From the NCBI RefSeq assembly GCF_005145045.1, contig NZ_CP039691.1, positions 1,252,001 through 1,316,000 of the forward strand: a stretch of DNA of 64,000 nucleotides. The letters are read 5' to 3'. Of the stretch, positions 1 to 8,189 are shown in pieces. The translations under genes and the position numbers were made by a program. The number at the start of each line of letters is the position of its first letter. The stretch's first letter is position 1. Under the pieces are notes generated by a model that saw nothing but the letters and a program-made list of their open reading frames with translations, ran no database searches and was not told the origin of the DNA. This stretch comes from Agrobacterium larrymoorei (lineage in GTDB: Bacteria > Pseudomonadota > Alphaproteobacteria > Rhizobiales > Rhizobiaceae).

Positions 1-762
1 CAGCTCGTCTGCCGCCGGTTTCTGGCCACGGAACAGCACTTCGACAAATTCTTCCAGCTTCATCAGCCAGAAGGGCAGATCCAGCGTGTCGGTGTCGATA
101 ACGACAGAGGTGGTCGGGAAGGCCGCCGCGAATTCATTATGAGGATCGAGAATGAGCACGCGAAGCTTCGGGTCTTTCTCGATGGCCTTGTTCAGAAGCA
201 GCGAAACGGCGGTGGACTTGCCGACGCCGGTGGAGCCGAGGACCGCGAAATGCTTGGAGAGCATCTCGGGAATGCTGATCGTCGCATCGATCGTCTCATC
301 CTGCGTCAGACGCCCGACGATGGTGCTGCCCTTGCCGGTGTTCTCGTAGATGCGCATCAGATCGCTGGCGCGGATGCGGTGGGCGATGGCGCCGAGATAG
401 GGGTAGCGTGAAATGCCGCTGGAGAAACGTTCGCTGCCATCGCCGGTGCGATAGATTTCGCCGAGTAGCTCGACTTCGATCAGCAGCGTATTGTTGCCGC
501 GCTCGGACCAGTGGCGCGCATCGGTGTTCATGGCGTAGGTGAGGGCGGCCACACGGGTCTCGCCGAGATCGATAGAGATCAGCCGGCCCACGGACCAAAG
601 TTGCGCGAATTCGAGATTGCCGGGTTCGACGGTGGCGGAAATGGTGGCGCGGGAGCCGTTGCAGGAGATGACGTGGCCCAGCAGGCGGTTGCCAGAGGTG
701 GAGTCGTCGCGGCGGTCTTGCTCGCCAGCCTTTGCGGATTTACGCAGATCGTCGTTAAACAC
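1..762 (-). CDS. HerA/DUF87-type DNA-translocating ATPase (partial)
   Basis: The reading frame is open from a GTG at 762 leftward off the window edge, giving about 254 N-terminal residues. An AGGGGA Shine-Dalgarno sits five bases before the GTG, and an in-frame stop lies just upstream, which fixes the start. The first 100 residues look like a HAS-barrel (LLGHVISCNG, LWSVGRLISIDLG), followed by a Walker A motif GSTGVGKST and a Walker B-like stretch VLILDPHNEF. This order matches the HerA/VirB4-like FtsK-superfamily ATPases, ring hexamers that pump DNA. In bacteria they are often single genes of uncertain role. The C-terminal half, with the arginine finger, lies outside the window. Family assignment is solid; cellular role is not. 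Confidence 0.85.
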   Translation of the reverse strand, partial: MFNDDLRKSAKAGEQDRRDDSTSGNRLLGHVISCNGSRATISATVEPGNLEFAQLWSVGRLISIDLGETRVAALTYAMNTDARHWSERGNNTLLIEVELLGEIYRTGDGSERFSSGISRYPYLGAIAHRIRASDLMRIYENTGKGSTIVGRLTQDETIDATISIPEMLSKHFAVLGSTGVGKSTAVSLLLNKAIEKDPKLRVLILDPHNEFAAAFPTTSVVIDTDTLDLPFWLMKLEEFVEVLFRGQKPAADEL

Positions 763-921
763 GCGTTTCCCCTGTCATGTCGCTATTCTTATTGTTCGAC
801 GTTCCCTCCATGTTAAACGACCGCATTTAACAACTGGTGTAATGCACGCGCACATTTGTTTCGTCTGATGACGGTTTTTGGCAATAAACTTCATCGCGCG
901 CGATTTTTTCCGCAATTTGCG

Positions 922-950
922 TTGACGGAGCCCGTGTTTCTGTCTAACAC
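922..950 (+). promoter_or_regulatory. Probable ilvBN promoter
   Basis: TTGACG at 922-927 is followed about 17 bases later by TAACAC at 945-950 (TCTAAC at 943 is an alternative). Transcription would begin around 957-959, at or next to the ATG of the leader peptide, so the leader mRNA would be essentially leaderless. Leaderless attenuator peptides are known in rhizobia (trpL of Sinorhizobium). Confidence 0.5.
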
Positions 951-958
951 TCCGCCCC

Positions 959-1015
959 ATGAAAAATCTTAACGTACTTATCGTGGTGGGACGGCGCATG
1001 GGCAGGATGGTGTAA
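959..1015 (+). CDS. ilv attenuator leader peptide, 18 aa
   Basis: An ATG at 959 opens an 18-codon frame ending at TAA 1013-1015, peptide MKNLNVLIVVGRRMGRMV. Seven of the 18 codons are Leu, Val or Ile, with the run V-L-I-V-V in the middle, as expected of a peptide whose translation senses charged branched-chain tRNAs. There is no Shine-Dalgarno, and the predicted transcription start lies at or just before the ATG. The frame is followed by alternative hairpins and a terminator, and then by ilvB. It is too short for ordinary gene finders. Function is inferred from position, codon content and the downstream RNA structure. Confidence 0.75.
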   Translation: MKNLNVLIVVGRRMGRMV

Positions 1016-1070
1016 CCATCCGGCGAAAGTACCCATGCGCTGAACGAGGCTCCTCTAGGGGCCTTTTTTT
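994..1070 (+). promoter_or_regulatory. Transcription attenuator upstream of ilvB
   Basis: Within and after the leader peptide, GCGCATGGG (994-1002) is perfectly complementary to CCCATGCGC (1032-1040), enclosing a smaller GGATGG/CCATCC hairpin. Downstream, GGCTCC (1048-1053) pairs with GGGGCC (1058-1063) and is followed by seven T, a classic intrinsic terminator. The arrangement of regulatory codons, upstream stem and terminator is that of ribosome-mediated attenuation. Stalling at Leu/Val/Ile codons would change folding of the 994-1040 stem and so decide termination. The exact antiterminator pairing was not worked out. Confidence 0.75.
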
Positions 1071-1120
1071 ATGTCTCCACTTGGGCCGCAAGGCTCAGCG
1101 ATATCCAAAGCCAAATCGGG

Positions 1121-2926
1121 ATGGAACAGGCAATGACGGATAAGGACAATACGGAAAACAGCAACACCATGACGGGCGCGGAAATCGTTCTGCGCGCGCT
1201 CAAGGATAACGGCGTCGAGCACATCTTCGGCTATCCGGGCGGTGCTGTGCTTCCGATCTATGACGAGATTTTCCAGCAGGAAGAAATCCAGCACATTCTG
1301 GTTCGCCATGAGCAGGGTGCGGGACATGCGGCAGAAGGTTACGCGCGCTCCACTGGCAAGGTCGGCGTCATGCTTGTTACTTCCGGTCCGGGCGCGACGA
1401 ATGCCGTGACGCCGTTGCAGGATGCGCTGATGGACAGCATTCCGCTGGTCTGCATTTCCGGCCAGGTTCCAACGACGCTGATCGGCTCCGATGCGTTTCA
1501 GGAGTGTGATACGGTTGGCATCACACGCCCCTGCACCAAGCACAACTGGCTGGTAAAGGACGCCAATGAGCTGGCGGCCATTATCCATGAAGCCTTCCGC
1601 ATTGCGCAGACGGGCCGTCCCGGTCCGGTCGTTGTCGATGTTCCAAAGGACATTCAGTTTGCGACCGGCACCTACACGCCGCCTTCCGCTGCCGTTCAGC
1701 AGAAGAGCTACAAGCCGAAGGTTCAGGGCGATCTGAACGCCATTCAGGCGGCCATTGAGCTGATGTCCAAGGCCAAGCGTCCGGTTTTCTACACGGGCGG
1801 CGGTGTCGTCAATTCCGGCCCGGAAGCAACGCGCCTGCTGCGTGAACTGGTCGAACTGACCGGCTTTCCGATCACTTCCACGTTGATGGGTCTGGGTTCT
1901 TACCCTGCCTCGGGCGACAAGTGGCTCGGCATGCTGGGCATGCATGGTTCTTATGAAGCCAACATGACGATGCATGATTGCGACGTTCTGGTCTGTGTCG
2001 GCGCGCGTTTCGATGACCGAATTACCGGTCGCCTCAATGCGTTTTCGCCCAATTCCAAGAAGATCCATATCGATATCGATCCGTCTTCGATCAATAAGAA
2101 CGTTCGCGTCGATGTTCCGATCATCGGCGATGTCGGCCATGTTCTGGAAGATATGGTTCGCCTGTGGCGGGCGCTGCCGCATAAGCCGGAGAAGGCGCAG
2201 ACGGCGGAGTGGCATAGTCAGATCGAGCGCTGGCGCGCGCGTAATTCCTTTGCCTACAAGAACTCCAACGATGTCATCATGCCGCAATTCGCGCTGGAGC
2301 GTCTCTCCGCTGCAACGAAGGGGCATGATACCTACATCACGACTGAAGTCGGCCAGCACCAGATGTGGGCCGCGCAGTTCCTCGGTTTCGAGCAGCCTAA
2401 CCGCTGGATGACCTCCGGTGGCCTTGGCACCATGGGTTATGGTTTCCCTGCCGCCATCGGTGTTCAGGTTGCCCATCCGGATGCGCTCGTTATCGACGTT
2501 GCGGGCGATGCTTCGATCCAGATGTGCATTCAGGAAATGTCCTGCGCCATCCAGTACAATCTGCCCGTCAAGATCTTTATCCTGAACAACCAGTATATGG
2601 GCATGGTGCGCCAGTGGCAGCAGCTGCTGCATGGAAACCGCCTGTCCAACTCCTACACCGAAGCCATGCCTGATTTCGTCAAGCTGGCGGAAGCTTACGG
2701 CGCCGTCGGCATGTATTGCGACGATCCGAAGCAGCTGGACGACAAGATTGCCGAGATGATCGCGGTCAAGCGCCCGGTCATCTTCGATTGCCGCGTCGCC
2801 AATCTCGCCAACTGCTTCCCGATGATCCCATCGGGCAAGGCACATAACGAGATGCTGTTGCCGGATGAGGCGACCGACGAGGTTGTTGCCAACGCCATCG
2901 ACGCCAAGGGCCGTCAGCTAGTCTAA
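1121..2926 (+). CDS. ilvB: Acetolactate synthase, large (catalytic) subunit
   Basis: This 601-residue thiamine-diphosphate enzyme joins two pyruvate to acetolactate, or pyruvate and 2-oxobutyrate to acetohydroxybutyrate, the first common step of Val/Leu/Ile synthesis. The N-terminal domain carries the RHEQGA motif with the catalytic Glu near residue 64. The C-terminal domain has the ThDP/Mg motif beginning AGDASIQM and ending LNNQYMGMV (about residues 459-492). Length is normal for the family. An alternative ATG at 1133 has a slightly better upstream purine run (GGAACAGG), so the protein may start four residues later. The small-subunit gene follows after 21 bases, and an attenuator precedes it. 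Confidence 0.97.
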   Translation: MEQAMTDKDNTENSNTMTGAEIVLRALKDNGVEHIFGYPGGAVLPIYDEIFQQEEIQHILVRHEQGAGHAAEGYARSTGKVGVMLVTSGPGATNAVTPLQDALMDSIPLVCISGQVPTTLIGSDAFQECDTVGITRPCTKHNWLVKDANELAAIIHEAFRIAQTGRPGPVVVDVPKDIQFATGTYTPPSAAVQQKSYKPKVQGDLNAIQAAIELMSKAKRPVFYTGGGVVNSGPEATRLLRELVELTGFPITSTLMGLGSYPASGDKWLGMLGMHGSYEANMTMHDCDVLVCVGARFDDRITGRLNAFSPNSKKIHIDIDPSSINKNVRVDVPIIGDVGHVLEDMVRLWRALPHKPEKAQTAEWHSQIERWRARNSFAYKNSNDVIMPQFALERLSAATKGHDTYITTEVGQHQMWAAQFLGFEQPNRWMTSGGLGTMGYGFPAAIGVQVAHPDALVIDVAGDASIQMCIQEMSCAIQYNLPVKIFILNNQYMGMVRQWQQLLHGNRLSNSYTEAMPDFVKLAEAYGAVGMYCDDPKQLDDKIAEMIAVKRPVIFDCRVANLANCFPMIPSGKAHNEMLLPDEATDEVVANAIDAKGRQLV

Positions 2927-2947
2927 GAGTGGGAAGAGGATAAAGAC

Positions 2948-3520
2948 ATGAACGCACACCTACAGCCCACCGGCTCCGCCTATTTCATCCAGAAGGAAAC
3001 GGAGATGGTCGAGAACCATACGCTTTCCGTTCTGGTCAATAACGAGCCGGGCGTTCTCGCCCGCGTCATCGGCCTGTTTTCCGGTCGCGGCTATAACATT
3101 GAGAGCCTGACGGTTTCGGAGACGGAACATGAGGCGCATCTTTCGCGCATCACCATCGTCACACGCGGCACGCCGGGTGTGCTGGAGCAGATCAAGGCGC
3201 AACTGGAACGCATCGTTCCGGTTCACCGCGTGGTGGACCTGACGGTTCGCGCCCGCCAGGCCGGGCAGGAACGTCCCATCGAACGCGAAGTCGCATTGAT
3301 CAAAGTTGCAGGCCGTGGTGAAGACCGTGCGGAAACCCTGCGCCTTGCAGATGCCTTCCACGCCAAGGTGGTGGATGCGACGCTCGATCACTTCATCTTC
3401 GAAATCACCGGCAAGTCTTCCAAGATCGACCAGTTCCTGTCGATCATCAAGCCGCTCGGCCTGATCGAAGTCTGCCGCACTGGCATTGCAGCGATGAACC
3501 GCGGCCCGCAGGGCATGTAA
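2948..3520 (+). CDS. ilvN: Acetolactate synthase, small (regulatory) subunit
   Basis: The 190-residue protein has an N-terminal ACT domain starting at about residue 22 (HTLSVLVNNEPGVLARVIGL), then the usual C-terminal ACT-like domain. The small subunit stimulates IlvB and confers feedback inhibition, typically by valine. The start at 2948 has AAGAGGA about eight bases upstream; a shorter start at ATG 3005 would still keep the ACT domain intact. It is co-transcribed with ilvB and followed directly by a strong terminator at 3547, so the operon is probably just leader-ilvB-ilvN. Rhizobial versions are known to have this short N-terminal extension. Confidence 0.95.
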   Translation: MNAHLQPTGSAYFIQKETEMVENHTLSVLVNNEPGVLARVIGLFSGRGYNIESLTVSETEHEAHLSRITIVTRGTPGVLEQIKAQLERIVPVHRVVDLTVRARQAGQERPIEREVALIKVAGRGEDRAETLRLADAFHAKVVDATLDHFIFEITGKSSKIDQFLSIIKPLGLIEVCRTGIAAMNRGPQGM

Positions 3521-3546
3521 CTTCACTGACATTCTAAGTGTGTTGT

Positions 3547-3574
3547 AGCCCGCAGCCCATGCTGCGGGCTTTTT
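3547..3574 (+). terminator. Intrinsic terminator of ilvBN
   Basis: AGCCCGCAG (3547-3555) and CTGCGGGCT (3562-3570) form a perfect 9-bp stem with a 6-base loop, followed by TTTTT. Confidence 0.9.
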
Positions 3575-3644
3575 CATGCCTGCATGGGTTGTGGATGCGG
3601 ATACGGGGATTATATTTCACGAGAAATATGGGGATGCCGATACC

Positions 3645-3819
3645 GTGAGTCCACAGGAAGTTTTCGTTCTCTCTGGCGCCGGAGCTGTAGTTCTGTTGAT
3701 CCTGTTTTGGCTGGTGATCGGTGTTCGTCGCGTGCCATCTCATCTTCTTTTTGATGCTTGCGGGAATTGCTCTGTTCACGGGCTTCACGCATCAAGAGAT
3801 TTTTGAGGTGCTGGAATGA
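3645..3819 (+). pseudogene. Small two-helix membrane protein, frameshifted
   Basis: A GTG at 3645 opens a frame with a clear transmembrane segment (GAGAVVLLILFWLVIGVRR). Near 3730-3738 this frame drifts into non-membrane sequence. The +1 frame from 3736 instead continues with a second hydrophobic helix (HLIFFLMLAGIALFTGF) and ends at a TGA (3817-3819) overlapping the next gene's ATG (3816). Removing one base in GTGCCATC would join them into a protein of about 57 residues with two helices. The overlap with the next gene suggests they were translationally coupled. Product unknown. It is either a real lesion or a sequencing error. Confidence 0.55.
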
Positions 3820-4139
3820 AATCCAAATCCCGTCAGGCAATGGCGCTGTACTGCCGAAGCTACCTTCTGACACTGGGTGGCATCACGGTGGCAGGCGTGC
3901 TGTTCGTGATCTATGCGGCAACATCCAGCGTGGAAGGACTCTCTTCTGGAGGTTGGGCGCTGGTCGCTGTTTTCGGCCTGCTTGGCGTTACGCTCGTCAC
4001 GGCAGGCATCTTCGGTAGCCGCTCGATGGTGGACAGGCTGGCAGACTGGACTTCCGGTCATGAAATCAGCATTTTTCTGATGATTTTGGCGTTTCCGCTC
4101 TACTGGATATTGAAAAAGACCAACGTCTTTTCAAACTGA
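3816..4139 (+). CDS. Small multi-pass membrane protein, unknown function
   Basis: The 107-residue protein has three hydrophobic stretches: about residues 14-34 (SYLLTLGGITVAGVLFVIYA), 46-66 (GWALVAVFGLLGVTLVTAGIF) and 84-100 (ISIFLMILAFPLYWILK). A GAGGTG sits seven bases before the ATG at 3816, and the ATG overlaps the stop of the preceding frameshifted small membrane gene (ATGA). I do not recognise a family. The pair looks like a two-gene unit of inner-membrane proteins between ilvN and a chemoreceptor. Confidence 0.7.
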   Translation: MKSKSRQAMALYCRSYLLTLGGITVAGVLFVIYAATSSVEGLSSGGWALVAVFGLLGVTLVTAGIFGSRSMVDRLADWTSGHEISIFLMILAFPLYWILKKTNVFSN

Positions 4140-4140
4140 T

Positions 4141-4289
4141 TTACCCTTCGATCAGCCGTGAAATTCGGTCGCAAATCTGATCCTCGTTTTCGCTCAACTC
4201 TACCCTGGATAGTTCGTCGGCTACGGTCGGAATTTCTGCTTAACGCTGCGTAAGCTGATGATTTCAGTGATCTTTTTTGAATTAGACAT
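4141..4289 (-). pseudogene. Possible broken small gene
   Basis: On the minus strand an ATG at 4289 starts a 22-codon frame (MSNSKKITEIISLRSVKQK...) ending at TAG. The neighbouring frame then reads IPTVADELSRVELSENEDQ and on to a TAA at 4141-4143, with protein-like composition but no start of its own. Inserting one base near 4225 would join them into about 49 residues. No Shine-Dalgarno is visible. This is a weak candidate: a decayed small gene or coincidence. Nothing else is seen in the 352 bases between 4140 and 4491 apart from an AT-rich stretch suitable for the next promoter. Confidence 0.25.
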
Positions 4290-4491
4290 TTCGAAGTTTT
4301 TTGTTCTGGATGCGCCGGACGGCCACTTTTTTAAGTGTTTATCAATTTGTTTCGCAGCAAAACTATCACGTCTCCTGCTCCATGATGGAGCGTCTCACTT
4401 AGATCGGCAAAGCAATGGCTTCCTCTCTCAATCGGGGGATGGGGAGTGGGCACGCTATTGCCATCTGGCAGATTGCCTTACGCGAGGACCC

Positions 4492-6414
4492 ATGTCGTTT
4501 CTTGAGAACGCGAAGATTCGTACAAAAATTCTGTCCCTCATCGTTCCGGTCGCCGTTGTCGGTCTGGCTGGTGTCGGTTTCGTTTCCTCCAACTATAAAA
4601 ATGCCGATAACAACTATTCGGATTTCATCTCTCAGGATGCCATCGCCGCCAGCGAGTTGTTTCGTGCCAATACGTCGCTTGTTGCAATTGGCTACGACAC
4701 CACTGTTGGCCTGATGATGACCGAGCAGTCGGTAAAGCCGACCGAGATCGAAGCGACCTACAAGAAAGATGTCGACGCGGTTTCCCGGCGTCTGGATAAT
4801 GCGAAGAAGCTTGTTCCGGAGATCGGGCCTCAACTCGACGCAATGAATGACCGAGCGAAAACAATTATCGCTTCTCTGGACAAGGTCTGGGGCGCCATGC
4901 GCACCGGCGATTTTCAGACTGGCCGCAAGGTCCTGCTTGACGCTGGCCCGGCAATCGAACAATGGCGCACGGATATTCGCGGTATCAGCGAAGGAAATCT
5001 CCAGGCCGTTTTGACCAAATCGGATGCGCTGACGGATCAGACGAATTCCACGATTCTTACCTCGCTCGTTTCGCTGGGTATTCTTTTCATCCTGGCTATC
5101 GTCACCTCGCTTTGGGTTTCCGCACGCGGCATCACCGGGCCCATCAGCCGCCTCAGCTCGCGTATGGTTTCACTCGCCGGTGGCGAGACGAAGCCTGAAA
5201 TCGAAGGCGTGAACCGCAAGGATGAGGTCGGCCAGATGGCGCAGGCGGTTTCCGTATTCCGCGAAAATGCGCTGGAACGCGCCCGTCTGGAACAGGAAGC
5301 CGATGCCAATCGCAGCCTGTCGGAGAAGGAGCGGATTGCGCGTGAAGAGCAGAAGGCACGCGAAGCAGCCGATACGCAGTTTGCCGTCGATAATCTCGCA
5401 AACGGCCTGTCGCGCCTGTCGGAAGGCGATGTGTCCTACCGCATCAGCCAGCCTTTCGTAGACCATCTGGATGTCGTGCGTAACAACTTCAACGCTTCCG
5501 CCGAAAAGCTTCAGTCGGCTCTTTCCCGCGTGGCCGAAAATGCCCGCGGTATCGATGCCGGTGCCAACGAGATCCGTGCTGCCGCAGACGATCTGGCAAA
5601 GCGCACCGAACAGCAGGCAGCTTCGGTCGAAGAGACAGCCGCGGCTCTGGAAGAGATCACGACCACGGTGAAGGATTCGACCAAGCGTGCGCAGGAGGCA
5701 GGCCACCTCGTTGCCCGTGCCCGCACAGGTGCCGAGCAGTCGGGCAATGTCGTTCGCAAGGCCGTCGTTGCCATGGAGCAGATCGAAAAGTCCTCGTCTG
5801 AAATCTCCAACATCATCAGCGTTATCGATGAGATCGCCTTCCAGACCAACCTTCTGGCGCTCAATGCCGGTGTCGAAGCCGCGCGTGCGGGTGAGGCGGG
5901 CAAGGGCTTTGCGGTGGTGGCTCAGGAAGTGCGTGAACTTGCCCAGCGTTCGGCCAATGCCGCCAAAGATATCAAGGCGCTAATCACGACCTCCAACACG
6001 CAGGTTCAGCAGGGCGTCGAACTCGTCGGTGAAACCGGTCGTGCGCTGGAAACCATCGTGACGGAAGTGCAGGAGATCAACCGACACGTCATGGCCATCG
6101 TGGAATCGGCACAGGAACAGTCTTCCGGTCTGCAGCAGATCAATACTGCCGTCAACCAGATGGATCAGGACACGCAGAAGAACGCGGCGATGGTGGAAGA
6201 ATCGACTGCCGCCAGCCACAGCCTTGCGCGGGAGGCGGCGTCTCTCAACCAGCTTCTCGGCCAATTCAAGCTTGCCGGTTCCTACGAAGCGCCGGTTCGC
6301 GCAGCAACGCAGGCCGAACGCCCGGCCCCGTCACCAGCCCGCGCACTTGGCCGCAAAATCGCCTCCGCCTTCAATGGCAATGCAGCGGTGAAGCAGGACT
6401 GGGAAGAGTTTTGA
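4492..6414 (+). CDS. Methyl-accepting chemotaxis protein
   Basis: A transmembrane chemoreceptor of 640 residues: helix at 13-32, a periplasmic helical ligand-binding domain at 33-187, second helix at 188-210, then a HAMP domain to about 265 and a second HAMP-like stretch. The signalling domain carries the conserved hairpin (IAFQTNLLALNAGVEAARAG). It ends in DWEEF, resembling the NWETF pentapeptide that tethers CheR/CheB in enteric receptors. The start at 4492 follows GAGG by five bases; the same frame is open upstream to 4258 but that part is not protein-like. It is a paralogue of the receptor at 8190-10115. Ligand unknown. Confidence 0.93.
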   Translation: MSFLENAKIRTKILSLIVPVAVVGLAGVGFVSSNYKNADNNYSDFISQDAIAASELFRANTSLVAIGYDTTVGLMMTEQSVKPTEIEATYKKDVDAVSRRLDNAKKLVPEIGPQLDAMNDRAKTIIASLDKVWGAMRTGDFQTGRKVLLDAGPAIEQWRTDIRGISEGNLQAVLTKSDALTDQTNSTILTSLVSLGILFILAIVTSLWVSARGITGPISRLSSRMVSLAGGETKPEIEGVNRKDEVGQMAQAVSVFRENALERARLEQEADANRSLSEKERIAREEQKAREAADTQFAVDNLANGLSRLSEGDVSYRISQPFVDHLDVVRNNFNASAEKLQSALSRVAENARGIDAGANEIRAAADDLAKRTEQQAASVEETAAALEEITTTVKDSTKRAQEAGHLVARARTGAEQSGNVVRKAVVAMEQIEKSSSEISNIISVIDEIAFQTNLLALNAGVEAARAGEAGKGFAVVAQEVRELAQRSANAAKDIKALITTSNTQVQQGVELVGETGRALETIVTEVQEINRHVMAIVESAQEQSSGLQQINTAVNQMDQDTQKNAAMVEESTAASHSLAREAASLNQLLGQFKLAGSYEAPVRAATQAERPAPSPARALGRKIASAFNGNAAVKQDWEEF

Positions 6415-6443
6415 TAGGCGCAAACTGACGATGTGAAAGAAGA

Positions 6444-6474
6444 AAACCGGGCGTCATTGGCGCCCGGTTTTTTG
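6444..6474 (+). terminator. Intrinsic terminator after chemoreceptor gene
   Basis: AAACCGGGCG (6444-6453) pairs with CGCCCGGTTT (6461-6470), followed by further T residues. Confidence 0.85.
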
Positions 6475-6556
6475 TTGTTGAAGAGTACCCTTCATCTACC
6501 GATTCAATTCGCTCCCAAACAGATTCCGAAAACCGCTCCAACTCTTTGAAACAGAA

Positions 6557-7402
6557 TCACAACATCTCCAGCGATGTCTTCTTTTGCTGGGGCGGGAAGG
6601 CGGCGTCCAGCGCGGTCCAGTCCTCTTCGCTGATCTCTAGGTCCGGCGCGCCGCGATTTTCCTCGACCCTCTCAGGCCTTGCACTTTTGGGGATGGCAAG
6701 AACGCCATCGCGCTCCAGCAGAAACGCCAATGCCACCTGCGCCGGTGTGACCTGATACGCTTTTGCTATGCGGATGAGTTCGTGGTTGTTGAGAAGCCGC
6801 CCTTGTTCGATGGGGGAGTAGGCCATGATCGGCACACTATGCTGCTGGCACCATGGCAGCAGATCATATTCCGGTCCGCGACGGGAGAGATTGTAAAGCA
6901 CCTGATTGGCGGCGCAGTTGCTGCCGTTTTCCACCGCAAACAGTTCTTCCATATCGTCCGTATCGAAATTGGAAACGCCCCAATCGGCGATCTTGCCGTC
7001 CTGTTTCAGCTGCTCGAAGGCTGCGACGGTTTCCTCCAGCGGGTATGAGCCGCGCCAGTGCAGCAGGTAGAGATCCAGCTGCTCCACGCCCAGCCGCTTC
7101 AGGCTGCGCTCGCAGGCGTCGATCGTGCCAAGCGCGCTGGCATTGTATGGATAGACTTTGCTGACGAGGAAGACGTCGTTGCGTAGATCCCGGATTGCCT
7201 TTCCGACGACGTCTTCCGAACGTCCATCGGCATACATTTCCGCCGTATCGACAACCGTCATGCCAAGCTCTATGGCCTTGCGGATGCTTGCCACTTCCTG
7301 CGCTTCGGAAGACCGGCTATCGCCCATGTTCCAGGTGCCGATGCCAAGTGCTGGAATGTTCTTGCCGGAGGGCAGGGTGACGGTTGGAATGTCATCATAC
7401 AT
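6557..7402 (-). CDS. Aldo/keto reductase
   Basis: NAD(P)H-dependent oxidoreductase of 281 residues with a TIM-barrel fold. The tetrad is visible as Asp52 and Tyr57 (VVDTAEMY), Lys82 (LVSKVYPYN) and His115 (YLLHWRG). The C-terminal cofactor-binding loop has IPKSARPERVEEN, typical of the family. The ATG at 7402 has GGGAGAAG six bases upstream; the frame extends ten codons further without support. Similar proteins (YeaE/YtbE-like) reduce small aldehydes such as methylglyoxal. The natural substrate here is unknown. It is transcribed divergently from the LysE exporter gene. Confidence 0.9.
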   Translation of the reverse strand: MYDDIPTVTLPSGKNIPALGIGTWNMGDSRSSEAQEVASIRKAIELGMTVVDTAEMYADGRSEDVVGKAIRDLRNDVFLVSKVYPYNASALGTIDACERSLKRLGVEQLDLYLLHWRGSYPLEETVAAFEQLKQDGKIADWGVSNFDTDDMEELFAVENGSNCAANQVLYNLSRRGPEYDLLPWCQQHSVPIMAYSPIEQGRLLNNHELIRIAKAYQVTPAQVALAFLLERDGVLAIPKSARPERVEENRGAPDLEISEEDWTALDAAFPPQQKKTSLEML

Positions 7403-7545
7403 AAGGCTTCTCCCGTTTGGTCTCGGTACCATAACCGAAATGCGCGAAGCGTCGATCCATCAAAACTTGTGACGCATCGCATTCGTATGGGTCGCTGGTT
7501 TTCGGCTCTGGGGGCGAATAATGTAGCGTTTCCGAGGGGACTTAA

Positions 7546-8139
7546 ATGACTATCGAAACATTCATAGCGCTGCTGCTTTTCGCCTTCACGACATCGATCA
7601 CGCCGGGGCCGAACAATATGATGCTCTTTGCATCGGGCGTGAATTTCGGCTTTCGAAGGACCATTCCGCATATGCTGGGAATAGGTGTGGGTTTTCTGTC
7701 GTTGCTCATCGGCGTTGGGCTGGGGCTCGGTGCGCTGCTGCATTCCGTACCGATGCTTTATACGGCGTTGAAATTTGCAGGCGGCGCTTACCTCGTCTGG
7801 ATTGCGTGGAAGATCGGCACGTCCCGTAGCCTCAGCGACAGCAAGACCGGCGCAGAGCCGATGACGTTTTTCGGCGCTGCCGCTTTTCAGTGGGTCAATC
7901 CCAAAGCCTGGGTTATGGCCGTTACCGCAATGGCCACCTACACGGATGAAAACCAGTATTTCCTCACCGTCATGCTGGTCGGCTTCGCTTTCGCCGCCGT
8001 CAATCTGCCGAGCGTCTCGACATGGGCAGGTTTTGGATCGGCACTGCGGGAGTGGCTTTCCGTCCCGGTGCGGCTGAAGTGGTTCAACATTACCATGGCC
8101 GTTCTTCTCGTCATCAGCCTGTGGCCGATGCTGAAATGA
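7546..8139 (+). CDS. LysE/RhtB family amino-acid exporter
   Basis: The 197-residue inner-membrane protein has five to six hydrophobic helices and the family signature near the N terminus (TTSITPGPNNMML), with QWVNPKAWVMA in the middle. LysE/RhtB proteins export amino acids or related compounds; the substrate cannot be told from sequence. GAGGGGA lies six bases before the ATG. Monocistronic, with a terminator at 8143 shared with the convergent chemoreceptor gene. Confidence 0.92.
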   Translation: MTIETFIALLLFAFTTSITPGPNNMMLFASGVNFGFRRTIPHMLGIGVGFLSLLIGVGLGLGALLHSVPMLYTALKFAGGAYLVWIAWKIGTSRSLSDSKTGAEPMTFFGAAAFQWVNPKAWVMAVTAMATYTDENQYFLTVMLVGFAFAAVNLPSVSTWAGFGSALREWLSVPVRLKWFNITMAVLLVISLWPMLK

Positions 8140-8142
8140 AAA

Positions 8143-8165
8143 AGCCCGCGCTCATGGCGCGGGCT
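8143..8165. terminator. Bidirectional terminator
   Basis: AGCCCGCGC (8143-8151) and GCGCGGGCT (8157-8165) form a perfect 9-bp stem between the convergent LysE and chemoreceptor genes, flanked by A-rich sequence on the left. Confidence 0.75.
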
Positions 8166-8189
8166 CTCTGTCATTCCTGACCGAAGTGA

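Noticed and set aside
1055..2845. 596-codon open frame antisense to ilvB
   Set aside because: It mirrors the codon pattern of a GC-rich gene in frame; no ribosome-binding site, and the translation is rich in Arg/His/Asp without domain features. Likewise the long antisense frames over uvrB (39813-41495), the DUF1800/DUF1501 genes (47440-49512) and rpoB (61561-63630).
4258..4491. N-terminal extension of the first chemoreceptor
   Set aside because: The frame is open but has no ribosome-binding site at 4258, and chemoreceptors begin right before the first transmembrane helix, which fits ATG 4492 with GAGG upstream.
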